Assembly: GCA_964356195.1 (NCBI GenBank)
Contig: CAYHGP010000007.1
Coordinates: forward strand, 1 to 41,248
Direction of reading: 5' to 3'
Length of the DNA stretch: 41,248 nt
Source of the DNA: 2-02-FULL-48-14 sp964356195
Lineage (GTDB): Bacteria; Patescibacteriota; Gracilibacteria; UBA1369; 2-02-FULL-48-14
Shown here: positions 23,620-31,500 of the stretch, in pieces
Layout: each line of letters opens with the position of its first letter
Numbering within the stretch: the first letter of the stretch is position 1
Made by a program: the position numbers and the translations under genes
The notes under the pieces: generated by a model
Database searches by the model: none
What the model was told of the DNA's origin: nothing
The model's input: the letters and a program-made list of their open reading frames with translations, nothing else

Positions 23620-24637
23620 GTGGACTTTCCAAATTCGATTGAGGCTGAGTGAGTTTGATTTCCTTAAGCGCTCTTCGAAGTTCCTCTGCGGTGAGTTTCT
23701 TTTCCGAAAGCAGTTCGAAGCCGCCCTTCACCTTCAGCGTGCTGAGTAAAGCGATCACTTTTTGCGAATAAGAAAGGGCAATGAAGGGGGTTCGCCCCGC
23801 CAGTGCAAAAATGCCGGCGTGCAGGCGCATGGTTACCGCCAAGGAAGCCTTTTGGATTCCCTCAAAAGCCTGGAGAGCGGAGTTCGGCTCGAAGACTTCC
23901 AGGTTCGTTGCCCTCAAAGCTTGCAGTTCCTTCGCGTTATTTGTGTCCATGGAAAGCAGCATTGGTTTCAGTTTTTTCCTTTTCGCAAAAACTTTGATCT
24001 CTTTGAGGAGTGGCTCCCAGTGAGCGGATGAAAACCCGGGCCAGGTACGAAGAGAGATCAGGATGACCGGCTTCTTTGGAATGCTGCGACGCTCGGCAAG
24101 AAGCCAAGAAAGGGCGGGATCGGTGCCCACCGTGGCGTCGATTTTCCAGCTCGCGAGAAGATCGGCGGAAAGCTGGTCGCGCACGAGGACGCCTTTGGCG
24201 CGTTTGAAAACTTTTTTCGTGAGGTGACGGCTCCAAAAACTTTTGAGCGGACCCACGCTTTGACCGTAACAAATATAAGACTTTTTCAGTTTGAGAGCGG
24301 CCTTGGCTTGAGCCGCCCAAATGAAGGGAGCACGTCGGCTTTCGGCATCGGTGAAGAGGCCTCCTCCTCCCAAAATCATGAGGTCTGCCGCTTTTACTGC
24401 GGCGTAAGCTTCGTGGCGGCTTTTCTTGAATCGGCTGCGAAGTCCGGAGGGAACAAAGGGCACTTTTTTGAGTCCTTTATAAATTTCACTGCTTGTTTTT
24501 ACTCCGCCGTGCGTCACCGCAATGATTCCGGCGTAACCCACGTTCTTTAAATCCGTTAAAATTCCGCCCAAAATGGCGTCATCGCCCAGGTTACCTGCCC
24601 CGTAATTGCCGACTATAAGAATGTTTCTTGGCTCCAT
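23573..24637 (-). CDS. csaB: CsaB, polysaccharide pyruvyl transferase
   Basis: 354 residues. The N-terminus ILIVGNYGAGNLGDDAIL is the CsaB/WcaK family hallmark, followed by LMILGGGGLFTD, SYICYGQSVGPL and, near the C-terminus, TMRLHAGIFALAGRTPFIALSYSQKV as the family's second motif region. CsaB transfers pyruvate ketals onto the secondary cell-wall polymer that SLH domains recognise, on the cytoplasmic side. This pairs with the SLH-bearing M23 peptidase at the left of the window. Its start overlaps the end of rnhB by 25 nt, so the two are probably one transcript on the minus strand. Confidence 0.9.
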   Translation of the reverse strand: MEPRNILIVGNYGAGNLGDDAILGGILTDLKNVGYAGIIAVTHGGVKTSSEIYKGLKKVPFVPSGLRSRFKKSRHEAYAAVKAADLMILGGGGLFTDAESRRAPFIWAAQAKAALKLKKSYICYGQSVGPLKSFWSRHLTKKVFKRAKGVLVRDQLSADLLASWKIDATVGTDPALSWLLAERRSIPKKPVILISLRTWPGFSSAHWEPLLKEIKVFAKRKKLKPMLLSMDTNNAKELQALRATNLEVFEPNSALQAFEGIQKASLAVTMRLHAGIFALAGRTPFIALSYSQKVIALLSTLKVKGGFELLSEKKLTAEELRRALKEIKLTQPQSNLESPLMHNQAFLAQQLERS

Positions 24638-25209
24638 GTGAGGTTTCTTATGGGTTCATAGGATTTTCTGTGCAGTTCGCAGGGGCCGCGTTCGCGCAGA
24701 GCCTGTTGATGAAGTTCCGTGCCGTAGCCTTTGTGCTGTTCAAATCCATACTGCGGATACTTCACGGCGTATTCTACCATGAGTCGGTCGCGTGTCACCT
24801 TGGCGAGGATGGAAGCGGCGGAAATGCAGCGAACTTTTTGGTCGCCGCGAATGATGGAGGTGTGAGGGATCGCGAAGGAAAATTTATCACGGCCGTCCAC
24901 CAAAACATGATCGGGTTTCTGTTTTAAACCTTCAAGGGCGCGTTTGAAAGCGCGAAAAGTGGCGTGCAAAAGACCGAATTCATCCACTTCTTCATGTGTG
25001 GCGAATCCGATTCCATAGTCGCAGTTTTCTGTGATTTTTTTGTAAAGGAGTTCGCGTTTTGCTTCGGGTACCAATTTGGAGTCGTTGAGTCCCCCCAAAC
25101 GAAGACCGCGCGGAAGAATCACCGCAGCTGCGACCACCGGGCCGGCCCAAGAGCCGCGTCCCGCTTCATCCATTCCTGCAATAAGCCCTTCGGTCATAAG
25201 GTTTTTCAC
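24613..25209 (-). CDS. rnhB: Ribonuclease HII
   Basis: 198 residues from GTG 25209; ATG 25197 is an alternative. The RNase HII signature GMDEAGRGSWAGP (Asp14, Glu15 in GTG numbering) supplies the first two acidic ligands. VLVDG gives the third, and AKVTRDRLM the fourth, so the DEDD site is complete. Also seen is YGFEQHKGYGT, with the KGYGT typical of the family. It removes RNA primers and misincorporated ribonucleotides from DNA. A terminator separates it from rplS, so it may be expressed by read-through or from an unidentified promoter. It overlaps csaB. Confidence 0.96.
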   Translation of the reverse strand: MKNLMTEGLIAGMDEAGRGSWAGPVVAAAVILPRGLRLGGLNDSKLVPEAKRELLYKKITENCDYGIGFATHEEVDEFGLLHATFRAFKRALEGLKQKPDHVLVDGRDKFSFAIPHTSIIRGDQKVRCISAASILAKVTRDRLMVEYAVKYPQYGFEQHKGYGTELHQQALRERGPCELHRKSYEPIRNLTWSQETFL

Positions 25210-25237
25210 CTTCCCATCCTAGAACTTCGGCTTGTGC

Positions 25238-25265
25238 AAAAAAAGCCCCGATAGAGGGCTTTTCT
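25238..25265 (-). terminator. Terminator after rplS
   Basis: AAAAGCCC-7-GGGCTTTT with A/T runs on both sides (minus strand: AGCCCTCTATCGGGGCT then seven T). It follows the rplS stop by about 20 nt. Confidence 0.88.
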
Positions 25266-25285
25266 CATTTTGACTTTACTAAACT

Positions 25286-25771
25286 CTATTTTTCTTCTTT
25301 AGCCTCTTCTGCTTTGATTTCCTCTTCAACCGCCTTCACTTCTTCATCCACCTCTGATTCTACTTCGGGTTCTTTTGCTGCTTCCTTTCCTGCGGCTTTT
25401 TCCACGACAGGTTCATCATCAACAATACCCATGTCTCGAAGACGTGTGGATTTACCTTCAAGGTCACGCATATAGAAGAGCTTGGCTCGGCGTACTTTTC
25501 CTTGCTTCACCACTTCAATTTTCTCGATCATGGAAGAGTGAATGGGGAAAATCTTCTCCACGCCTACTCCTTCAACCACCTTCCGAACCGTGAAAGTCTT
25601 GTCGGACTTGTGCCCGGAGTTGAGTCGAATCACCAAACCTTTGAAAATCTGGATACGTTCTTTTTCACCTTCTTTGATCTTCTGGTGAACGTTAACCGTC
25701 GCGCCGGGTTTAATTACAGGGCGGACCTTCAAGGATGAAGCGACGACATGGTCAAGGAGAGCTCGAGACAT
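25286..25771 (-). CDS. rplS: 50S ribosomal protein L19 with acidic C-terminal extension
   Basis: 161 residues; the family norm is about 115. Residues of about 15-115 are standard L19: PGATVNVHQKIKEGEKERIQIFKG in the SH3-like barrel, FTVRKVVEGVGVEKIFP and GKVRRAKLFYMRDLEGKSTRL at its C-terminal part. The extra 45 residues are Glu/Lys/Ala-rich and probably disordered. S1 in the same window also has a charged tail. L19 sits at the 30S-50S interface. The usual neighbours (trmD, rimM, rpsP) are absent. Its promoter has an extended -10. Confidence 0.95.
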   Translation of the reverse strand: MSRALLDHVVASSLKVRPVIKPGATVNVHQKIKEGEKERIQIFKGLVIRLNSGHKSDKTFTVRKVVEGVGVEKIFPIHSSMIEKIEVVKQGKVRRAKLFYMRDLEGKSTRLRDMGIVDDEPVVEKAAGKEAAKEPEVESEVDEEVKAVEEEIKAEEAKEEK

Positions 25772-25797
25772 AAATATTCGTTTAAGTTTGTGCGCTG

Positions 25798-25825
25798 ATT
25801 TTAGCAGGTTTCAGTTGAGAGGCAA
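25798..25825 (-). promoter_or_regulatory. Promoter of rplS with extended -10
   Basis: Minus strand: TTGCCT (25825-25820), 16-nt spacer ending in TGC, TAAAAT (25803-25798). The leader to ATG 25771 is about 20 nt. Confidence 0.65.
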
Positions 25826-25832
25826 GGCAATT

Positions 25833-26399
25833 TTAGAGTTTTTCCGGGTCGATGCCTAATTTATTGATGCCGATCATGTTTCCGGAGTCCGTTATCAGGT
25901 CTAAAATGAACTGATCGCGACATTTGACGCGATACACGAAATCTTCCGAAGTGAGTACGCTGAACTTAATAGCTTCCTTGGTTTCGAGCGTATCCAGAAA
26001 TTTACCCATATTCTCTTTATCCACCTTTCCCACCACTAAAAGATCCACGGGGGATTCTTTTTGAAGGAAGGCTCCGGAGATAAGGAGAAAATCAATGTCC
26101 CCCATCTTGCTGATGTTCTTAATAAGGTTTTCGCTGGAATTGGTGGCCTTAATGATGATGCTTCGGAGTTCATTGTAAAGAACGAAGTTTTTATTCACCG
26201 TGAAGAACTTCTTGCGGTTTTTGGCACGGCTCTTGAGCAAGCCGAGTTTTTTGAGGTTGTCTAATTCGCGTCGGATGGAGTTGATCTGTTCGTCGAGCTC
26301 GCGCGTGAGTTCGCGAACAAAGTACTCGTCGTCCGGCCGAAGGAGGAAAATCGTGAGCAGTTTAACCCGTGCTTTTGAAGTGAATAGATGCTTTAACAT
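25833..26399 (-). CDS. Winged-helix transcriptional regulator with nucleotidyltransferase-like C-domain
   Basis: 188 residues from ATG 26399 (MLKHLFTSKARVKLL); a GTG at 26420 would add seven. The N-terminal 80 residues form a winged helix: LLTIFLLRPDDEYFVRELTR, INSIRRELDNLKKLGLL and KKFFTVNKNF, with the ArsR/MarR-like order helix-turn-helix then wing. The C-terminal half (about 95-185) resembles a minimal nucleotidyltransferase fold (FLLISGAFLQKESPVDLLVVG), but the GS..R..D catalytic pattern is incomplete, so it is probably non-catalytic. Proteins of this architecture are common in candidate phyla and their targets are unknown. A GTGAC-TTGC-GTCAC palindrome (26407-26420) lies between the promoter and the start and could be its own operator. 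Confidence 0.75.
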   Translation of the reverse strand: MLKHLFTSKARVKLLTIFLLRPDDEYFVRELTRELDEQINSIRRELDNLKKLGLLKSRAKNRKKFFTVNKNFVLYNELRSIIIKATNSSENLIKNISKMGDIDFLLISGAFLQKESPVDLLVVGKVDKENMGKFLDTLETKEAIKFSVLTSEDFVYRVKCRDQFILDLITDSGNMIGINKLGIDPEKL

Positions 26400-26406
26400 A
26401 GTTGTT

Positions 26407-26488
26407 GTGACTTGCGTCACGTCATTGCTTAGCAGACCCCTTTGCTGGTCCGCTTGATGTATACATTATTTACCCAAACTAGGGACAA
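26407..26488 (-). promoter_or_regulatory. Promoter and palindrome of the winged-helix regulator
   Basis: Minus strand: TTGTCC (26488-26483), 17-nt spacer, TGTATA (26465-26460). Downstream, the palindrome GTGAC-TTGC-GTCAC (26407-26420) is in the leader and may bind the regulator itself. Confidence 0.5.
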
Positions 26489-26516
26489 CTGTATAAGTTT
26501 TTAATTCGAAAAGCAA

Positions 26517-26562
26517 GAAAAAAGCCCCCTCCTCCTGAAATTGTGGCTTGGCCACAGGCTAA
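26517..26562 (-). terminator. Possible terminator after the HNH gene
   Basis: On the minus strand, hairpin TGTGGC-CAA-GCCACA is followed, after a purine-rich stretch, by GGGGGCTTTTTT. An outer AGCC/GGCT pair could close it. The structure is not compact, so it is only tentative. It separates the HNH gene from the regulator promoter. Confidence 0.35.
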
Positions 26563-26567
26563 AACTA

Positions 26568-26626
26568 GAACAAATAATTTATTCGAAGTGGCGTTTTTCG
26601 GCCCAGTTCGAACAAATTAATTACTC
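26568..26626. repeat. Imperfect AT-rich inverted repeat
   Basis: GAACAAATAATTTATTCGAA (26568-26587) and TTCGAACAAATTAATTACTC (26607-26626) are imperfect inverted copies, 19 nt apart. They also read as direct repeats of GAACAAAT. The rest of the 26421-26701 interval shows only the promoter, palindrome and terminator already listed. Confidence 0.45.
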
Positions 26627-26701
26627 AGAATTGGCCTCTTTAGGTGCCTATTTTCTGCCGCTCGTGGGCTGATAAAATCCATTCGCCGGGCCAAACTTTT
26701 C

Positions 26702-27559
26702 CTAGTAGTCAAATGCTTTTGCGCGGTAACTCAGGTCCACAAGATGTGCCAACTGATGATGTTCCTTGCATAATGGGGCCAGATAGCGTGGATCATGAGT
26801 ATGTGAGAGTGAGAACCTCTGCGTGTGATGGATTTCTTCCGCAGGCTTTTTGCAGGTAGGCATGGAACACTTCTGACCGAATTCTTCGTGCAGCACAGCC
26901 TTCACTGGTGCGGAGATGTAGCGAGAGGTGGTGGGCTTTGCCTCTTCCGCGAGCCGCTGTTTTTCCTGCCTGATTTTTCCCTTCCTCTGCTTAAGTAATT
27001 CCAAGAGAATTTTATTGACGTCCTGGCCTTGCTCATGAAGACCGTTGAGTTCTTCAAGCACTTCACTGGAAAGCTGAAAAGTCTGTACCCGCAGGGCACT
27101 TTGCACGTGCATGGTTTTTGGCTCAAATAATTGCTTCTTTAAGCCATTTTGTTCGTCAAAAATGCGCTCATCCCTCACTAAAGTTTCCAGGGCTTCGCGT
27201 GGAAGCAGCCTGACTTTCTCGGCCAAGTCTTCCTCATTTTCCGGAGTGGCGATAGAAACCACTCGAACAAGTTTGTTCACACTCACCCGCCCCTCCTCCA
27301 AAAGACTTTTCAGTGTAGGTTTATCTTCAAATCGCCTCTCCAAGCGGAGGACCACTCGCACTTGTTCCTCCGAAAGTCCGGCCAGCTTAGCCGCAAATTC
27401 GAAAATAGACTGACAGCCTTTTTTCTCGTACAGACGCCTCCTATTTACCTCAGGCAGCAGTCCCATAAACTTCCTTCGCCAGAGCAGCGTTTGCTTGCCG
27501 AACTTCTCGCAGAGTCTGAGCAGTTTTTCGTCTGTGATTTTCACGGTGGTGTTTTCCAT
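26702..27559 (-). CDS. HNH endonuclease-domain protein
   Basis: 285 residues from ATG 27559 (MENTTVKITDEK). The frame is open 38 codons further, but that part is unrelated and runs into the region beside the gap. The N-terminal two thirds are helical and Arg/Glu/Leu-rich, like the DUF222-type region that often precedes HNH domains in bacteria. The C-terminal HNH part has a C-x4-C zinc pair (CSMPTC), then IHHTQR with the catalytic-type histidines and LAPLCKEHHQLAH. The usual Asn of HNH is not obvious. Such genes are often mobile or phage-derived; the target is unknown. A short AT-rich TGATAAAAT upstream could be its extended -10. Confidence 0.8.
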   Translation of the reverse strand: MENTTVKITDEKLLRLCEKFGKQTLLWRRKFMGLLPEVNRRRLYEKKGCQSIFEFAAKLAGLSEEQVRVVLRLERRFEDKPTLKSLLEEGRVSVNKLVRVVSIATPENEEDLAEKVRLLPREALETLVRDERIFDEQNGLKKQLFEPKTMHVQSALRVQTFQLSSEVLEELNGLHEQGQDVNKILLELLKQRKGKIRQEKQRLAEEAKPTTSRYISAPVKAVLHEEFGQKCSMPTCKKPAEEIHHTQRFSLSHTHDPRYLAPLCKEHHQLAHLVDLSYRAKAFDY

Positions 27560-27802
27560 AAAGTAGCAGGTTAAAGAACACCTAAATTTTATCAAAACCC
27601 ACCGCCAAAAGTCCTGACAAAATACCATTTCGCCTGGCTCGTTTTGCACAAATGTTACGCAGTGAGCAAGCACTCACCCGTCGGTCTCGACGCTCACCTG
27701 GCCGACCTACTTCGTGTGCGCTTGCACTACCTTGCGAAGTCGTACACCGCTGGCCACCATGTCGCGTTCTTTGGTGCCAATGCCGTAGCGTTGCTTGAAC
27801 AT
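27560..27802. other. Interval between the HNH gene and the gap, unexplained
   Basis: The first 60 nt hold the HNH gene's probable TGATAAAAT -10. From about 27640 to 27802 the base composition seems richer in G+C than its flanks. On the minus strand one short frame next to the gap (FKQRYGIGTKERDMVA, ending at 27707) looks like the end of a gene of unknown type. It is not trigger factor sequence. A small hairpin GTGAG-CAAGCA-CTCAC lies at about 27661-27676. I see no complete gene here. Confidence 0.4.
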
Positions 27803-27902
27803 NNNNNNNNNNNNNNNNNNNNNNNNNNNNNNNNNNNNNNNNNNNNNNNNNNNNNNNNNNNNNNNNNNNNNNNNNNNNNNNNNNNNNNNNNNNNNNNNNN
27901 NN
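27803..27902. other. Assembly gap of 100 N truncating tig
   Basis: Exactly 100 N. The sequence to its left does not continue the trigger factor frame, so the gap either hides much more than 100 nt or joins unrelated contigs. Confidence 0.97.
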
Positions 27903-28415
27903 GTCGGTACCGTCGAAATTAATTTCGGCACGATGTCCGAGTTTGGCCTCCCCCTCAATCTCTTTCCACTCCACGGTTCGCTTTACGAAATCGTTCAAAA
28001 CTTCCTGGATTTCTTCTTCTTTGACTTCAGGAGCTTTGCGGCTGATCTTTAATTCGCTGAGTTCTTTCTTGAATTTCACTCCGGGAACTATCGTGATGGT
28101 GGCCTCGTATTTGACCGGATCCTGCTGAACAATGTTGACCTTGGGGTAAGCGATGGGACGAATCTTTTCTTTCTTCACGGCCTCTTCGTAAGATGTTGAG
28201 ACTGCGATTTCGAGAACCTCCCCCATAAAAGCCTGTTCGCCAACTTCACCAATGAGCACTTCTTCGGGAACTTTCCCGGGACGGAAGCCCGCCACTTTTA
28301 CTTTGTCTTGCAGATCCACCACCGCCATCGTGCGGTATTTCTTCATTTCTTCGGCGGTAAGCTCCACGGTGAGCTTCACTTCGGACTTTTCAAGAATTTG
28401 TAGAGAGGTTTCCAT
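27903..28415 (-). CDS. tig: Trigger factor, N-terminal part only
   Basis: The first 171 codons of a protein that normally has about 430 residues. The ribosome-binding domain is complete, with signature GFRPGKVPEEV (about 43-53) that docks on L23 near the exit tunnel. It is followed by the linker and the beginning of the FKBP-type PPIase domain (EINFDGTD) just before the gap. Trigger factor is the ATP-independent chaperone for nascent chains. The rest of the PPIase and the C-terminal domains are missing. A frame runs on past the N's to 27582, but its sequence is low-quality Arg/Gly-rich and is chance continuation. tig often precedes clpP and clpX; neither is visible here. Confidence 0.85.
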
Positions 28416-28448
28416 AGTTTTAAATTAAATTGTGCTTCGGCTTGGCCC

Positions 28449-28500
28449 AGGATACCCAGACCTTGCGGCTATTGCAACTCTTTGAGATTTTTGGTATAAT
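28449..28500. promoter_or_regulatory. Divergent promoters sharing one palindromic -35 box
   Basis: TTGCAA (28472-28477) is its own reverse complement. To the right, after 17 nt that end in TGG, comes TATAAT (28495-28500) for the giant gene. To the left on the minus strand, after 17 nt, comes TATCCT (28454-28449) for tig. The plus promoter also has an extended -10. The predicted leader of the giant gene is about 15 nt. Confidence 0.6.
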
Positions 28501-28521
28501 TATAAGATTTTATTGATACGT

Positions 28522-31500
28522 ATGGCTGTAAATATTGAAAGTGCTGCGTCCATAGACGTTCAGGGAAACAAAGAAAGACTCCTGGAAAATGGTGCTCGTG
28601 TATTGCAAGAGTACAAGCAGCTGACCGAGGAAATGCACCTCCCCCCCACTAGCCCTAAAGTAGTGGAACTTTCGACTGATTTCGATAAACTGGCTGAAGA
28701 ATGGGCCGCAATTTCGGCTCCTGAGAAAAGAGATAGAGAAGTTCAAGCTCATTATGACGCCAGACTCGCTGCGGCCAACGAGAAGGCCAAGGTCAAGTTT
28801 GCAGACAAAGTAGAAAAATCCCGCTACTGGACTTATGATGAAGCACCTGACAACGAAGAAAGCGATGGTGCTAAAGCGGCTAAGAAGGGAAATGGAACTG
28901 AAGCCGGAGAAGAATCTGCGGAGGGTGAAGAAGTTGAAACCACCGTGGCTATTCAAGATCTCAGGAAAGAAGTAACTGCATATTTGAATAGTAAAGACAG
29001 CCCTTCCTTAATTGTACAAAGATTCCTTCAAACAACTCCCAATTCACTGGCCCCAAGTCATCTTGTGAGCGGGGACCGTCAAATGGAAGCCATAGCCGTT
29101 GCCTTTAGCAATCAACCTGCTTTGGCCAGCTATTTCCGTGAAAGATTGGCGATGGATCCTAAATCTAAAGAGTTCAAAGATGCACAAAAAGCTTTGGAGG
29201 ACGTCTCCGCCCAAATACAAAAAGCTTACGATGCCTTAAGTGACGCACGACGCGCCCGCGAGGAAATTGAAACCGATACTCTTAGTAGAGGACTTGGAAA
29301 TCGATTAAAGAGCGTTGTAAAAGATATGGCTAAAAATCCGGGTGAAGCTGTTGCCTACCTTGGTGCCGCCGGACTTGGCCTATACCTTCTATACCAAATG
29401 GGTGGTGGACTCTTCGGTGATAAATTCAAAACCGGTGCCAAATGGGTTGCCGGAATTGGCTTAACTCTCGTTGGTGGAGATTTCATTTGGAGCAAGATTG
29501 ACCCTGAACATCGATCTCTTTTTGATATGGCTGGTCTAAACCCAAGCACTCTGACCGAATCTGAGATCAGTTCACGTTTCCGTGTTTTGCTTGCCGATAT
29601 GCCTACAGCACAACGCCAGGCCATGGATGATATTATTCGTTTGGGAGACACTCGATGTTCCAGTATTGCAAGTGTTTATGAAGAAGCTTTGCTTGCCGGA
29701 ACCGATTCCATTAGTGGACGCTCCTTCTTTGCGGAGGGCAGCATTGGTAAAACGACCTTTGACCACATGGATGAGAAACAGACCTTNNNNNNNNNNNNNN
29801 NNNNNNNNNNNNNNNNNNNNNNNNNNNNNNNNNNNNNNNNNNNNNNNNNNNNNNNNNNNNNNNNNNNNNNNNNNNNNNNNNNNNNNGCCGGTATTTTACT
29901 CGGACGTGCCGCTCCTACCGAAGGAGCCAGGGCTCAGGCTTTAGGTGTTCAAGAACTCTTTAATGACTTTGCCGATTTGGAAGCCACCGTGGAAGCTCGC
30001 AAGGAAGGCGTACTCGCCGTCCAAGGCTACCTCTGGGAGTATGAATATCATGAAAATCCAGATGGAAAGAAAGTTCACATTTTCCGTGACCCTATAGCTG
30101 GTGGCACTAGGGTTGAAGTACCTGTAGGAAAATCAGGTGCGGACGGTACACTCGTCGAACTCACTGCACTCAAAGAGCATTCAGAAGCACGATTTAAAAC
30201 TCGATTTGACGCGAAGTATGGTGCGAATCCTGCTTATGTTAAATTTAAGGAAACTGTTGAGGGGCCCGCAAGTGCATCAACCGGAGTAAAACTTGAACTC
30301 GTCTTTAATAAAGAAGGCGGCTACTACGAACTTAAACCTCCCTTCAGAACGCCCGACCATATTGGACTTGGTTCCCGTAAACACGACCCGGTCGCCTTAC
30401 AGGTGTACCATGATGAGGAGTACAAGGATGATTTGGCCCTTTATATTCAAGGTGAAGACACCAGCAAGGGTGCCAAACGTTATGAGGACTTTGACAAAGT
30501 CGTGGATGCTTTCGATAAAGAAGTGACCGTTCACCAACGTATCCGAGATGATTTAGCCGGCCTGGTCGGCGCTAATCTTGCTTTCAATGTGAAGTCCATC
30601 GCAGATACTGCTACAGACACTACCGTCACCATTAACTATGGTACTTCCAATCTTAAAACCGGAACCATTGTTTATAAGAGTGGAGTTGTTGACTCAATTA
30701 CACTTGATGATGATCCTGCTCTCAAGGCTGCTCAAGAAGAACTTGCGCGTGCGGAGGCGTCTTCTTATATCGATACTCTTTCCGACAGCCCGGAAGTTAA
30801 AAACTTGAAAGCTGTGTTCGAGGGACACTGGCATCCCGATGCGTGGTCCGAACTTACCCAAGCTTGGGGCCAAATGTGGGAAGCCGGAGACCGCGCTATG
30901 GGTAAAGAGGCTCCATTCGCCAGTGGACGTGAAGGGAAATGGAACGATGTCATCCAAGCCAAGCTTGATGAGGCCAAGTATTTGCTCAGCATACAGATGA
31001 CTGCCGAGCTGACTAAGGACCCAGCTGCTGTGGCAGGGGCGGCTCCTACCACGACTCACAAATATAATCCTAGTCCCGATCTTCGCGCCTTTGGAGAAAC
31101 TGCAGCGAATGGTCTTAAAATCGACTTTGGAAGCTTCTACTCTGAAATTGATCATAAACTTGGCGTTGACCCGGGCGATGGTCATACCCTCGAATCGACT
31201 CTGATTGATTACGCAAAGAAAGTGGAAGAAGTGGGTTATGGAGACCGCTACATCGAATTCACGGATGACTTGGAGGAGGTGATGCAGCATTATGACTTTA
31301 AGGGTGCTGACAATATGGTCTTGGACAGTGCCACGGCGCGGGCCATTCGTGACACAATTCGTCGCGCCTGCCTTAAGCTTTCTTACCCAATCCCTGCTCA
31401 AGCTTCCGTTGCGCCCGGATCCCCGGAGGATAAATACCTTGAATATTTACTCGGACAGGTTGAGAGTGCTTTAAAAGTCAACCAACTGCACGATTCAGGC

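Noticed and set aside
27582..27802. Continuation of the trigger factor frame beyond the gap
   Set aside because: The sequence is Arg/Gly/His-rich and does not resemble PPIase or the C-terminal domain; the frame is open by chance across an arbitrary 100 N.
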